64,000 nt of DNA from Eudoraea adriatica DSM 19308 (GCF_000382125.1 NZ_KB907547.1:124001-188000); one strand, 5' to 3'; shown: positions 9,497 through 19,787, counted from the stretch's first letter. Translations and numbers: made by a program. Notes: a model not told the origin generated them from the letters alone.

Positions 9497-11971
9497 TTAG
9501 GTTTTCTTGGTCTTTTTTGAAGGTTTTTTCTTTTCAAGCAATGCCTGTGCATCTTCCAGCGAGATTTTGGCAGCATCTACATCTTTGGAAAGTTCTACCT
9601 TCATTTTTCCTTTAATAATGCTATGCCTTCCCCATCGCGCCTTTTCAATCCGGATGCCCTCATCGGCCCATTCCCTGACAAGCTTTTCTGCCTCTTTTTG
9701 TTTTTTAGCTTCTATCAACTCAACTATATCAGCCTGGGTAAGATTGTCAAAATCATACTTTTTATTCACATTTATGAACATCCCATCCCATTTGATAAAA
9801 GGTCCGAAACGGCCTTTGCCTTTGATGACATCTTTATTCTCATAAACCGCAATAGGAGCATCTGCTTTTTGTTTTTCGCGAATCAATTCAATCGCCCTTT
9901 CTAAATCGACATCAAAAGCACTTTCCCCTTTATCCAGTGAAACGAATTTTTTTCCGTATCTGACATAAGGACCAAATCTGCCTACATTGGCCTCTACTTC
10001 TTCACCTTCAAATACCCCTAATTTTCTGGGTAATTGAAAAAGCTCCATGGCCTCTTCGTAGGTAATCGTATTAAGCGATTGTTCCGGGAGCAAGCTGGCA
10101 AATAATGGTTTGTCCTCTTCCTCAACGGTACCAATTTGAACCATAGGACCAAATCGTCCCAAACGAACCGCTACCTGTCTTCCGGATTTAGGATCTGTGC
10201 CCAGGACACGTTCTCCGCTGGCGCGGAGGGCGTTCTCTTCTACATCGAGTACTTGGGGGTGGAAATCCTCATAAAAGTCTTTCAATACCTTTTGCCAATC
10301 TTCCCTGCCTTCGGCAATTTCGTCAAAATCTTCCTCCACTTTGGCTGTAAAGTTATAGTCAAGAATATGCGCAAAATTATCTACCAAAAAATCATTGACG
10401 ATAATCCCAATATCTGTTGGAACAAGCTTTCCTTTATCAGAACCAATTAATTCGGATAGTGATTTTTCCTCAATTTTATCTGACTCCAATATAAGTTGCG
10501 AATACTTTCTTTCCTCACCTTCAATACTGCCCTTTTCTACATAACCCCTATTTTGAATAGTAGATATTGTTGGTGCATAGGTAGAAGGTCTTCCTATACC
10601 CAGTTCCTCTAATTTCTTTACCAGTGTAGCTTCTGTATATCTGTAAGGAGGCCTTGTAAAGCGTTCCGTTGCCGTTATATAATTATAGTTCAGGTGATCA
10701 CCAATTTTCATTGCAGGAAGCAGTCCTTCCTGTTCTTCAGCTATGTCCTCTTCGTCCTTACCTTCAAGATATACTTTTAAAAACCCATCAAATTTAATTA
10801 CTTCTCCATTCGCGGTAAATTGCTCCTGATAGGAGTTGGTCTTTATTTTTACATTTGTCCGTTCCAATTCTGCATCGCTCATTTGTGAGGCAAGTGTGCG
10901 CTTCCAAATCAATTCATACAATTTTGCCTGATCTCTCTCCAATGAAGGAGATTGTAAATTCATATCCGTGGGGCGTATGGCCTCATGCGCTTCCTGAGCA
11001 CCTTTAGATTTACCTTTGTAATTTCTGACTTTACTGTATTTCTCACCATAATTCTTAATGATGGTGTCCTTAGCCGCTCCTATGGCTTCCCCGGATAAAT
11101 TTACACTATCCGTCCTCATATAGGTAATAAGACCAGCTTCATATAAGCGCTGGGCAACCTGCATGGTTCTTGCTACTGAAAAATACAATTTCCTGGATGC
11201 CTCCTGTTGTAATGTAGAGGTCGTAAACGGGGCCGCCGGGGATTTTTTAGCAAGTTTTTTATCCAGAGCGGAAACAGAAAATACAGCGCCGGCATTTTTA
11301 TTCAAAAATGCGAGGGCCTCATCCTTTGTTTCAAAGTTCTTTAAGAGTTTTGCGCCAAATACACTGCCATTCTCCGTTTTAAATTCCGCCACTACCTTAT
11401 AGGAAGCTTCCGGGTTAAAAGCATCGATTTCGCGTTCCCTTTCAACAATTAATCGAACAGCTACAGATTGAACCCTCCCTGCGGATAAGCCGGGTTTAAT
11501 TTTTTTCCAAAGAACAGGAGATAACTCATATCCAACCAACCTATCCAGAACTCTTCTCGCCTGCTGGGCGTTAACAAGGTTATAATTTATTTCTCTGGGG
11601 TTTTCAATTGCCTTTTGGATAGCCGACTTGGTAATGGAATTAAATACAATCCGTTTAGTTCTGGATCGATCAAGGTTCAATGTCTCTGCCAAATGCCAGG
11701 AAATAGCTTCTCCTTCGCGGTCTTCATCACTTGCCAGCCATATGGTCTCTGCTTTTTTAGCGAGGTCCTTCAACTTTTTTACAACAGGCTTCTTCTCCTG
11801 GTCGACAATATATTTCGGTTTAAAATCATTCTCAACATCAACTCCTAATTCCTTGGAAGGAAGATCTGCTATATGTCCAAAGCTAGACTCAACTTTAAAA
11901 TCTTTTCCCAGAAATTTTTCTATTGTTTTAGCCTTTGCAGGCGACTCTACGATTACTAAATTCTTAGCCAT
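9497..11971 (-). CDS. topA: DNA topoisomerase I (type IA)
   Basis: An 824-residue type IA topoisomerase, which relaxes negative supercoils through a transient 5'-phosphotyrosine link. The Toprim domain begins LVIVESPAKAKTIEKFLG with Glu9, and has the acidic SDEDREGEA at 81-89. The active-site tyrosine is Tyr284 in GLITYMRTDS. GLSAGRVQSVAVRLIVERE marks the core. The C-terminal part lacks Cys4 zinc fingers and instead has several GRFGP-type repeats (for example VRLGRFGPMVQIG, NVGRFGPYVRYG, KGRFGPFIKW) and a Lys-rich end, common in Bacteroidota. Followed closely by the ureohydrolase-like gene. Confidence 0.96.
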   Translation of the reverse strand: MAKNLVIVESPAKAKTIEKFLGKDFKVESSFGHIADLPSKELGVDVENDFKPKYIVDQEKKPVVKKLKDLAKKAETIWLASDEDREGEAISWHLAETLNLDRSRTKRIVFNSITKSAIQKAIENPREINYNLVNAQQARRVLDRLVGYELSPVLWKKIKPGLSAGRVQSVAVRLIVEREREIDAFNPEASYKVVAEFKTENGSVFGAKLLKNFETKDEALAFLNKNAGAVFSVSALDKKLAKKSPAAPFTTSTLQQEASRKLYFSVARTMQVAQRLYEAGLITYMRTDSVNLSGEAIGAAKDTIIKNYGEKYSKVRNYKGKSKGAQEAHEAIRPTDMNLQSPSLERDQAKLYELIWKRTLASQMSDAELERTNVKIKTNSYQEQFTANGEVIKFDGFLKVYLEGKDEEDIAEEQEGLLPAMKIGDHLNYNYITATERFTRPPYRYTEATLVKKLEELGIGRPSTYAPTISTIQNRGYVEKGSIEGEERKYSQLILESDKIEEKSLSELIGSDKGKLVPTDIGIIVNDFLVDNFAHILDYNFTAKVEEDFDEIAEGREDWQKVLKDFYEDFHPQVLDVEENALRASGERVLGTDPKSGRQVAVRLGRFGPMVQIGTVEEEDKPLFASLLPEQSLNTITYEEAMELFQLPRKLGVFEGEEVEANVGRFGPYVRYGKKFVSLDKGESAFDVDLERAIELIREKQKADAPIAVYENKDVIKGKGRFGPFIKWDGMFINVNKKYDFDNLTQADIVELIEAKKQKEAEKLVREWADEGIRIEKARWGRHSIIKGKMKVELSKDVDAAKISLEDAQALLEKKKPSKKTKKT

Positions 11972-11990
11972 TCATCAGTTTTTGAAAAAA

Positions 11991-11998
11991 CAAAAGTA
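11991..11998 (-). promoter_or_regulatory. Candidate -7 element for topA
   Basis: On the minus strand this reads TACTTTTG, a perfect match to the Bacteroidota -7 consensus TAnnTTTG, 19 bases before the topA start codon. No convincing -33 TTG was found at the usual distance. Confidence 0.45.
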
Positions 11999-12164
11999 TA
12001 TGAAATTTTTTATTCTAGCTGATAAGATCGCAAATCCAAGTCCTTAGCAAGTTCAAAGTATTAGTTATTTAGCGCCTTTTATTATGTATTTAGGATTTGT
12101 TTTTAATTGGCAAAAAGAAATAAAAAATATGTTATTTTTATCCAAATCGCTAACCCAACATATT

Positions 12165-15100
12165 ATGCTTCACAAAATCTTTAAACTGGTTTTTATCCTT
12201 TTTCTAATTATTCCTATAACTTCAAATTCGCAAAGAAAAACTAAAGACAATAACTCTGCTATATATAATGAAGCCCTTTACAAAAGCATAGAATGGAGAT
12301 TAGTAGGTCCGTTCCGGGGTGGCAGGGCCGGAACCGTAACAGGTGTAAAGGATAATGATTTGCTTTACTATATGGGAACTGCCGGTGGTGGCGTTTGGAA
12401 AACTACCGATGCAGGAAGCACATGGGAATGTATTTCTGATGGTTTTTTTGGGGGCTCCATAGGGGCCGTTGCCGTTTCAGAATCTGATCCTAATGTAATC
12501 TATGTAGGGGAAGGGGAACAAACGCTGCGAGGAAATGTTTCTTCCGGAAACGGGATTTGGAAAAGTGTAGATACCGGAGAGACATGGAAATTTATTGGCC
12601 TGGAAGGTTCCGAACACATTGCCAGAATACGGATTCACCCTACCAATCCCGATATTGTTTATGTTGCAGCCATCGGAAATCTATGGATTCCCAATAAGAC
12701 CAGAGGAGTTTACAAAAGTCTTGACGGCGGTTCTTCCTGGGAAAGGATTCTTTATATAAGTGATAAAGCTGGAGCTGGTGATCTCATTATGGATCCTAAT
12801 AATCCCAGAATTCTATACGCCTCAACATGGGAAATGAAGAGAAATGGTTATAGAATGGACAGCGGCGGACCAGATAGCAAACTATATAAAAGCACTGATA
12901 GTGGTATTACATGGACGGATATTTCAGAGTATGATGGGCTTCCTTCAGGACCCTGGGGTATTGTGGGCATTACCGTATCACCTGTAGATTCCAATAGAGT
13001 CTGGGCAATAATAGAAGCAGAAGATGGCGGGCTTTTCAGATCTGATGATGCAGGAAAAACCTGGAAAAAAATCAACGAAAACAGAGCGCTTAGGCAGAGA
13101 GCCTGGTACTATAGCAGAATTTATGCAGATACCCAGGATAAGGATAAGGTTTATGTAATGAACGTAAGTTATGGTGTGTCTGCGGATGGCGGCAAAACTT
13201 TTACCTTGAAAAATGCCCCTCACGGTGATCATCATGATTTATGGATAGACCCCACAAATAATCAGAGGATGATTATTGCGGATGACGGCGGGGCTCAGGT
13301 ATCAAATGATGGGGGAACCAATTGGACAACCTATCACAATCAGCCTACCGCACAATTCTACCGGGTTACCACAGATAATGTTTTTCCATATAGAATCTAT
13401 GGGGCGCAACAAGACAACTCTACTGTTAGAATCTCCCACAGGAGCTCCGGTAACAGTATCGGTGAAAAAGATTGGGAGCCCACAGCGGGTGGCGAGAGTG
13501 CGCATTTAGCTGTTGATCCAAAAAACAATGACATAGTCTATGGCGGCACCTACAAAGGATATATGATGCGATTGGACCATACATTAGATCAGACAAGGTC
13601 TACCAATGTCTGGCCGGATAACCCCGCGGGCTCGGGAGTAGAAATTATGAAATATCGTTTTAATTGGAATTATCCTGTTATGTTCAGCATGCATGACAAA
13701 AATCGCTTATATGCCGGATCGAATTTTTTGCACATTTCTACGAACGAAGGACAATCCTGGGAGATAATCTCTCCAGATTTGACCAGGGGTCTGCCGGAGA
13801 CTATAAAATCCTCCGGAGGACCCATTACACAAGATAATACCGGGGCAGAGTTTTATTCTAATATTTTTGCGATCGCAGAATCATCCTTAGAGAAAGGGGT
13901 TATTTATATAGGGAGCGATGACGGCCTGGTACATATTACCAAAGATGACGGGAAAACATGGAAGAATATAACCCCCCCATCTCAACTATCACCTAAATTA
14001 AATATGATTAATTGTATAGAACCAAGTCCCTTCAAAGAAGGTGTTGCCTATTTGGCTGCGACGTCCTATAAGTTTGGCGACTATACCCCTTACCTTTATA
14101 AGACCATTAATTATGGAGAGAGTTGGACACTTATTACCAATGGGATAAAGAACAATCATTATACAAGAGCTATCAGGTCTGACAAAGTTAGGGAAGGCTT
14201 ATTATATGCAGGTACCGAATGGGGAATGTACATTTCATTTGATGATGGACAGCATTGGTCTTCATTTAACCTTAATCTTCCGGTGACCTCAATAAGAGAT
14301 TTAGCGGTTCGGGATAACGATCTTATTGCTGCCACACATGGAAGAAGTTTTTGGATGATTGATGATCTGACCCCCTTACATCAGCTCACCGAAGAAATGG
14401 CTAAAAGTGATTTTTATCTTTATAAGCCTGATATTACTTACAGAACGCAACAGTCCTCCAGCAGGAGCAAACCCAACCTGAAGTTGGTAGGTGAAAACCA
14501 TCCTGATGGCGCCATTATAAATTACTATATAAAAGACAGAAAAGAAACAGATACCATTGCCCTTGAAATTTTGGATGCTAAAGGCGCATTAATTCAAAAG
14601 TATAACACAACCTCCAAAGCGGACAAACAGGATCCGTCAGCAACAAAACCACTAACAGTTGTAACAGGAGGCAATCGCTTTATCTGGGATTTAAGGTATC
14701 CGGGCTTCAAAACCTTTGAAGGAATGGTTTTGTACTCTTCTCCGAATACAGGCCCAAAAGCAGTGCCGGGCACTTATAAGGTAAGACTTACCTATAATGG
14801 GATAGCGTCTGAAAAGGAATTTACAATTGTAAAAGATCCAAGGCTCCCAAACACAGAGGCCGATTTTAAAAATCAATTTGATTTCCTCATAAAAGTAAGA
14901 GACCAGGTCAGCAGAGCCAACCAGGCAATTATTGATATCCGCTCTGTAAAAAAGGATATGGATTACTTAAAGAAAAAAGTTACAACCGATGAGGAGTTCA
15001 AAAAACTTTTAGACGAATTTGAAGCCAGGTTAAACCAGGTTGAAAACAGGATTCACATGACAAAAAACCAAAGCAGGCAGGATCCATTAAATTATGGCAT

Positions 15101-15308
15101 AAGAATAAACAACCGCATGGCTTTTCTGATGTCAGATTCTCAAAGAGGGGATTACCCTCCAACGGATCAGGCACTTGCTTTTTTCGAGGATATTAAAAAG
15201 GAATTGGATATAGAGATTAACAGCTTAAACAGTTTGTTTGAGGCTTATATAAATAAAATTAATAGTCAGGTATTAGATAGACAGATTAAAATGATTTCTA
15301 CCAATTAA
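12165..15308 (+). CDS. Secreted VPS10/sortilin-like BNR-repeat protein
   Basis: The ATG at 12165 is preferred because it starts a good signal peptide (MLHKIFKLVFILFLIIPITSNS, then QRK); the frame is open back to 12084. The 1047-residue product contains about ten Asp-box/BNR repeats of the type S/D-x-D-x-G-x-T/S-W (for example DAGSTWE, DTGETWK, DGGSSWE, DSGITWT, DDGKTWK, NYGESWT), which form one or more beta-propellers as in sortilin/VPS10 proteins and some glycosidases. The C-terminal 200 residues are charged and helical. No type IX sorting domain is visible. Substrate or binding partner unknown; often annotated loosely as a glycosyl hydrolase. Confidence 0.8.
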   Translation: MLHKIFKLVFILFLIIPITSNSQRKTKDNNSAIYNEALYKSIEWRLVGPFRGGRAGTVTGVKDNDLLYYMGTAGGGVWKTTDAGSTWECISDGFFGGSIGAVAVSESDPNVIYVGEGEQTLRGNVSSGNGIWKSVDTGETWKFIGLEGSEHIARIRIHPTNPDIVYVAAIGNLWIPNKTRGVYKSLDGGSSWERILYISDKAGAGDLIMDPNNPRILYASTWEMKRNGYRMDSGGPDSKLYKSTDSGITWTDISEYDGLPSGPWGIVGITVSPVDSNRVWAIIEAEDGGLFRSDDAGKTWKKINENRALRQRAWYYSRIYADTQDKDKVYVMNVSYGVSADGGKTFTLKNAPHGDHHDLWIDPTNNQRMIIADDGGAQVSNDGGTNWTTYHNQPTAQFYRVTTDNVFPYRIYGAQQDNSTVRISHRSSGNSIGEKDWEPTAGGESAHLAVDPKNNDIVYGGTYKGYMMRLDHTLDQTRSTNVWPDNPAGSGVEIMKYRFNWNYPVMFSMHDKNRLYAGSNFLHISTNEGQSWEIISPDLTRGLPETIKSSGGPITQDNTGAEFYSNIFAIAESSLEKGVIYIGSDDGLVHITKDDGKTWKNITPPSQLSPKLNMINCIEPSPFKEGVAYLAATSYKFGDYTPYLYKTINYGESWTLITNGIKNNHYTRAIRSDKVREGLLYAGTEWGMYISFDDGQHWSSFNLNLPVTSIRDLAVRDNDLIAATHGRSFWMIDDLTPLHQLTEEMAKSDFYLYKPDITYRTQQSSSRSKPNLKLVGENHPDGAIINYYIKDRKETDTIALEILDAKGALIQKYNTTSKADKQDPSATKPLTVVTGGNRFIWDLRYPGFKTFEGMVLYSSPNTGPKAVPGTYKVRLTYNGIASEKEFTIVKDPRLPNTEADFKNQFDFLIKVRDQVSRANQAIIDIRSVKKDMDYLKKKVTTDEEFKKLLDEFEARLNQVENRIHMTKNQSRQDPLNYGIRINNRMAFLMSDSQRGDYPPTDQALAFFEDIKKELDIEINSLNSLFEAYINKINSQVLDRQIKMISTN

Positions 15309-15351
15309 TACTTATTTAGAGTATCACTTAACTGTTATTCCGCCTTCAAGC

Positions 15352-15378
15352 TATCTGAATTTAATTCTAATTCAGATA
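15352..15378 (+). terminator. Perfect 10-bp hairpin after the BNR gene
   Basis: TATCTGAATT and AATTCAGATA are separated by seven bases, 44 bases after the stop at 15308. The T run after it is weak (AACAGATGTTTTATGG), so it may be an imperfect terminator or a binding site rather than a classic Rho-independent terminator. Confidence 0.45.
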
Positions 15379-15427
15379 AACAGATGTTTTATGGTGCTAT
15401 AAACATTGACAAATAATTAACTGTCAA

Positions 15428-15460
15428 TTTGTCACTAGTATGCAGAATGTGTTATCTTTG
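15428..15460 (+). promoter_or_regulatory. Promoter of miaB operon (TTTG / TATCTTTG)
   Basis: A -33 TTTG at 15428-15431 is followed after 21 bases by TATCTTTG at 15453-15460, a perfect match to the TAnnTTTG -7 consensus. It ends 36 bases before the miaB start codon and probably drives miaB, the sigma-54 activator gene and the genes downstream. Confidence 0.75.
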
Positions 15461-15496
15461 CAGACTGTTTGAGATACCTCTGGAAGAGACCATAGC

Positions 15497-16942
15497 ATGG
15501 AGAAAATTATTGAAGAAAAAAATCAGGGCACTGCACTTACACTGGAAAAAGACCAGAAAAACACCCGTAATTTATATATAGAAAGTTACGGTTGTCAGAT
15601 GAATTTTTCAGACAGTGAAATAGTTGCTTCCATCCTGGCGCAAGAAGGATTTAATACCACGAACTCTTTGGAAGAGGCCGATCTTGTTTTGGTAAACACA
15701 TGTTCCATTCGGGAAAAAGCAGAGCAGACAGTCAGAAAAAGGCTGGAAAAGTTCAATGCAGTTAAGAAGACCAGGCCCCACATCAGAGTAGGGGTTTTGG
15801 GATGTATGGCAGAAAGGCTGAAGAGTAAATTATTGGAAGAGGAACGCATTGTGGATATGGTGGTTGGCCCTGATGCCTATAAGGACCTGCCTAACCTAAT
15901 CCGTGAAATAGATGAGGGAAGGAATGCAGTCAATGTAATACTTTCCAAAGATGAGACCTACGGAGATGTAGCACCTGTGCGATTAAATTCAAACGGGGTA
16001 ACCGCTTTTGTTTCCATAACCCGTGGCTGCGATAATATGTGCACTTTTTGTGTAGTACCATTTACCAGGGGTCGGGAACGAAGCAGGGATCCGCAGTCGA
16101 TTGTGCATGAAGTGAATGAACTCTGGGAAAAGGGATATAGGGAGGTAACCCTGTTAGGACAGAACGTTGATAGTTATTTGTGGTATGGCGGGGGGCTTAA
16201 AAAAGATTTCGATGCAGCCTCAGCTATACAGAAAGCCACGGCTGTAAATTTTTCCAATTTATTGGCTTTAGTTGCCGAAGCCCAACCCAGGATGAGGATT
16301 CGTTTTTCTACCTCAAACCCTCAGGATATGACTCTTGATGTTATTGAAACTATGGCCAGGTTCAAAAATATCTGTAATTATATCCACCTGCCTGTTCAGA
16401 GTGGCAGCGACAGAATATTAAAGGCCATGAACAGATTACATACCAGGGAAGAATATTTTGAATTAATAAATAACATCAGAAAGATTATCCCGGACTGCGC
16501 TATAAGTCAGGATATAATTACGGGTTTTCCAACCGAAACGGAGGAAGACCACCAGGATACTTTGTCTTTAATGGAATACGTTAAATATGACTTTGGGTTT
16601 ATGTTTGCCTATTCTGAACGACCGGGTACTTTGGCAGCAAGAAAACTCATGGATAATATCCCGGAGGAAGCAAAGAAAAGAAGGTTAAGTGAGGTCATTG
16701 ATTTGCAATTAAAGCATAGTTTACAGAGAACAAAAGAACATTTAGGCAAGATTGAAGAAGTCCTCATTGAAGGAACATCAAAAAAATCTGAATTACAATG
16801 GATGGGACGAAATTCTCAAAATACGGTAGTGGTTTTTCCCAAAGAGAACTATGCTGTAGGAGAATTTGTAATGGTGCGAATAGAAGATTGTACCTCAGCT
16901 ACTTTAATGGGCAAGGCGGTTGGCTATTCTGAAAATAATTAA
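15497..16942 (+). CDS. miaB: tRNA-2-methylthio-N6-dimethylallyladenosine synthase MiaB
   Basis: A 481-residue radical-SAM methylthiotransferase that adds a methylthio group to i6A37 of tRNAs. The N-terminal domain ligates one iron-sulfur cluster through Cys33 (SYGCQMN), Cys69 (NTCSIREKA) and Cys103 (LGCMAERL). The radical-SAM cluster Cys are at 178, 182 and 185 in [14 protein letters not shown]. The RGRERSR segment and the C-terminal TRAM domain (about 420-478) favour MiaB over MtaB or RimO. First gene of a run that continues with a sigma-54 activator only two bases later. Confidence 0.96.
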   Translation: MEKIIEEKNQGTALTLEKDQKNTRNLYIESYGCQMNFSDSEIVASILAQEGFNTTNSLEEADLVLVNTCSIREKAEQTVRKRLEKFNAVKKTRPHIRVGVLGCMAERLKSKLLEEERIVDMVVGPDAYKDLPNLIREIDEGRNAVNVILSKDETYGDVAPVRLNSNGVTAFVSITRGCDNMCTFCVVPFTRGRERSRDPQSIVHEVNELWEKGYREVTLLGQNVDSYLWYGGGLKKDFDAASAIQKATAVNFSNLLALVAEAQPRMRIRFSTSNPQDMTLDVIETMARFKNICNYIHLPVQSGSDRILKAMNRLHTREEYFELINNIRKIIPDCAISQDIITGFPTETEEDHQDTLSLMEYVKYDFGFMFAYSERPGTLAARKLMDNIPEEAKKRRLSEVIDLQLKHSLQRTKEHLGKIEEVLIEGTSKKSELQWMGRNSQNTVVVFPKENYAVGEFVMVRIEDCTSATLMGKAVGYSENN

Positions 16943-16944
16943 GT

Positions 16945-18228
16945 ATGGAAAGCGTACAGGCAATAAAACAACGTTTTGAGATTATTGGCAATGATCCAAA
17001 GCTTAATCGTGCACTGGAAAAGGCCATACAGGTTGCTCCTACAGACATTTCTGTTTTGGTTACCGGTGAAAGCGGGGTTGGTAAAGAGGCGGTGCCAAAA
17101 ATTATTCACTCTTTATCTCATAGAAAACACGCAAAATATATAGCTGTAAATTGCGGTGCCATCCCGGAAGGCACAATAGATAGTGAACTATTTGGCCATG
17201 AAAAAGGAGCTTTTACCGGTGCAACGCAAACCAGAAGAGGTTATTTTGAAGTTGCCGATGGCGGCACTATATTTTTGGATGAAGTAGCCGAACTTCCGCT
17301 TACAACACAAGTACGACTGCTCAGAATTCTGGAAAACGGAGAGTTCATGAAAGTGGGATCTTCCCAGGTTCAAAAAACAAATGTTCGTATTGTGGCCGCC
17401 ACTAATATGGATATGACAGAAGCCATCAAAGGAGGTAAATTCAGGGAAGATTTATTCTACAGGCTAAGTACAGTAGAAATTCATATTCCCCCTTTAAGAG
17501 AGCGAAGTGAGGATATCCATTTGTTATTCAGAAAATTTGCCTCTGATTTTGGTCAGAAATATAAAATGCCCACAATAAGGCTTCAGGATGACGCCATACA
17601 ATTACTTACAAAATACAGATGGCCCGGAAATATCAGGCAATTAAGAAATGTTGCCGAACAAATCTCTGTGCTGGAATCAGAAAGAAATATAAGTTTGGCA
17701 ACATTGAATGGTTATTTGCCGCATGCAAACGATTCTAATCTTCCGGCCGTAATTGCACGAGGGAAAAAGGAAAATGACTTCAGCAATGAAAGAGAGATAC
17801 TTTACAAGGTGTTGTTTGATATGAAAGCAGATTTGAACGATCTGAAAAAACTTACCTTGAAAATGTTGCAGAACAATGATTCCTCGAAGGTACAGGAGGA
17901 AAATGAAAATTTGATACGAAAAATATATGGCACTAACGGTGAGGATATTGAGGATGTTGAGGATATTAAAGAAGAAAAGACCCGGGCCATGAAAGCTTTG
18001 CCACTTCCTGAGGCCAGAATAGAATCGAGCCCCGAAGTAGTGAAGGAAGACAAATACCATTTTGCGGAGGAAATTGAAGAAGAAGAAACACTTTCTTTAC
18101 AGGAAAAGGAAATTGAACTAATACGGAAATCCCTGGATAGAAACAGAGGAAAACGAAAGGCAGCTGCTGCAGAATTAGGGATTTCAGAAAGAACGCTTTA
18201 CAGAAAAATCAAACAATACGATTTATAA
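16945..18228 (+). CDS. Sigma-54-dependent transcriptional activator without a receiver domain
   Basis: A 427-residue enhancer-binding protein. The AAA+ domain starts almost at the N terminus: Walker A GESGVGKE (41-48), the sigma-54 contact loop GAFTGA (88-93), and Walker B GTIFLDEVAEL. A Fis-type helix-turn-helix closes the protein (KRKAAAAELGISERTLYRKIKQY). There is no N-terminal receiver, GAF or PAS domain, so activity must be controlled otherwise. Between AAA+ and HTH lies an acidic linker of about 100 residues. Located two bases after miaB and ahead of lptE, a conserved order in Bacteroidota as far as I recall. Confidence 0.92.
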   Translation: MESVQAIKQRFEIIGNDPKLNRALEKAIQVAPTDISVLVTGESGVGKEAVPKIIHSLSHRKHAKYIAVNCGAIPEGTIDSELFGHEKGAFTGATQTRRGYFEVADGGTIFLDEVAELPLTTQVRLLRILENGEFMKVGSSQVQKTNVRIVAATNMDMTEAIKGGKFREDLFYRLSTVEIHIPPLRERSEDIHLLFRKFASDFGQKYKMPTIRLQDDAIQLLTKYRWPGNIRQLRNVAEQISVLESERNISLATLNGYLPHANDSNLPAVIARGKKENDFSNEREILYKVLFDMKADLNDLKKLTLKMLQNNDSSKVQEENENLIRKIYGTNGEDIEDVEDIKEEKTRAMKALPLPEARIESSPEVVKEDKYHFAEEIEEEETLSLQEKEIELIRKSLDRNRGKRKAAAAELGISERTLYRKIKQYDL

Positions 18229-18270
18229 CCATATATTTAGTTAATTAGTCAACTCTTTGAACTTTATCTT

Positions 18271-18789
18271 TTGAAAAAAATATTTAAAAATATCCTGAGC
18301 ATCTCCCTGGTGTTTCTTACGCTTGGTTGCGGGGCATATAACTTTACCGGTGGCGATGTAGGTACGGCAACCTCGTTTCAGGTAAATTATTTTCAGAATT
18401 ATGCTACGCAAAACCCCGGATCTACTTTTGATCCCGGTTTGGATAGAGATTTTACTTTGGCCTTACAGGATCTGATCCTTAACCAAACAAGCCTAGATTT
18501 AAGAAGTTCTGATGCCGATTTGATATATGAAGGAGAGATTGTAGAATTTAGGATATCTCCGATGACAGCAACTGCACAGCAGCGGGCAGCTCAGAATAGG
18601 TTAACCATGGGCGTAAACGTCCGTTTTTTTAACAGAACGAAGGAAGATGTAGATTTTGAACAGCGATTTTCCTTCTTTTATGATTACGATGCCAATACGC
18701 AATTCTCATCGGTTAGGGATGAAGCGCTGGGAGCTATTTTTGAAAGGATAACCCAGGATATATTTAATGAATCTTTGGCAGACTGGTAA
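18271..18789 (+). CDS. lptE: LptE-like LPS-assembly lipoprotein
   Basis: A 172-residue lipoprotein beginning at a TTG codon (18271); no in-frame ATG gives the signal peptide, and the TTG start yields KKIFKNILSISLVFLTLGC with lipidated Cys20. The remainder (GAYNFTGGDVGTATSFQVNYFQN, then a long alpha-beta region with RAAQNRLTMGVNVRF) matches LptE/RlpB-like proteins of Bacteroidota, which plug the LptD outer-membrane channel for lipopolysaccharide. The assignment rests on these features and on the miaB/sigma-54/secG neighbourhood; sequence conservation in this family is low. Confidence 0.78.
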   Translation: MKKIFKNILSISLVFLTLGCGAYNFTGGDVGTATSFQVNYFQNYATQNPGSTFDPGLDRDFTLALQDLILNQTSLDLRSSDADLIYEGEIVEFRISPMTATAQQRAAQNRLTMGVNVRFFNRTKEDVDFEQRFSFFYDYDANTQFSSVRDEALGAIFERITQDIFNESLADW

Positions 18790-18863
18790 AAATTGAAATA
18801 TGCATGGCATGAGTTGTTTTGTTTTTTGTAAAACTTCAAAACGATGATTACGAGTTAATTCAA

Positions 18864-19787
18864 ATGAACGTAGCAGATTTTACATTCTTATTACAGAATC
18901 CGGATAAGGTTTTAGAACCTGTCCAGACAAATCAACTGGAAGATATCCTTAAGGAATATCCGTATTTCCAGGCCGCCCGTGCACTTCATTTAAAAGGACT
19001 CAAAAATCTAAATAGTTTTAAGTATAATAACGCCCTGAAGGTTACAGCGGCTTATACGGCAGACAGGGACATTCTTTTTGACTTCATTACCTCTGACGTA
19101 TTTCTTCAAAATTCAATTGCAGATACAATTTCGGGCAAATCATTACCCTTGTCAGACAAGGAGATCATCTCTGAAGAAGTTGAACCAAATCCGGATACAG
19201 ATACCCATCTTATAGATGACTCTCAGGACCATCCTTTACCTCAGAGCACCAGGGATGCAGATAAAATTCTTGATCCCCAGCTTTTTACTTCAAAAGATCC
19301 CAAAGTAGATAAAGTCATAGCGGCCAAAAAAAAGGCAGAAGAAGAATTAGAGATAGGGAAACCCCTGTCTTTTACAAAACGGGAAAAGCATTCTTTTGGG
19401 GAGTGGCTGCAGCTTACTTCATTTAAATCTATAAAAAGGAAGAAGGAAGAGTTCAGGGAAACGGAAATGAAGGATATTCATTTTCCATTGGAGGAAGACA
19501 TCCTGAAAAAGAAAAAATTTGAGATAATAGACAAGTTCATAGAAAACAATCCCAAGCTCGTACCAAAGGAAAATCTGGCTTCAAGCGTCAACATTAAAGA
19601 GTCTACCAAACTTGATAAAAATGAGTTGATGACGGAAACATTGGCAAAAGTATATCTGGAGCAAAAAAAGTATAAAAAAGCCATCCAGGCATACAAGATT
19701 TTAAGTTTGAAATATCCAGAAAAAAGTAGTTTCTTTGCAAACCGAATAAAAGCAGTAGGAAAGTTACAGCGAGAAAATAAAAAATAA
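18864..19787 (+). CDS. TPR-containing hypothetical protein
   Basis: A 307-residue soluble protein using the ATG at 18864; the longer frame begins with TTG at 18819 and is less likely. The N-terminal third (DFTFLLQNP, LEDILKEYPYFQAARALHLKGLKN) is helical, the middle is acidic and probably disordered, and the last 60 residues form a tetratricopeptide repeat (LAKVYLEQKKYKKAIQAYKI). No signal peptide is visible. The stop abuts the secG start with no gap, so the two are probably translationally coupled. Function unknown; a scaffold or binding role would fit TPRs. Confidence 0.75.
   Translation: MNVADFTFLLQNPDKVLEPVQTNQLEDILKEYPYFQAARALHLKGLKNLNSFKYNNALKVTAAYTADRDILFDFITSDVFLQNSIADTISGKSLPLSDKEIISEEVEPNPDTDTHLIDDSQDHPLPQSTRDADKILDPQLFTSKDPKVDKVIAAKKKAEEELEIGKPLSFTKREKHSFGEWLQLTSFKSIKRKKEEFRETEMKDIHFPLEEDILKKKKFEIIDKFIENNPKLVPKENLASSVNIKESTKLDKNELMTETLAKVYLEQKKYKKAIQAYKILSLKYPEKSSFFANRIKAVGKLQRENKK

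Noticed and set aside
9484-9576. N-terminal extension of the ureohydrolase-like protein
   Set aside because: The basic extension lies within the 3' end of topA; the ATG at 9483 gives a family-like N terminus.
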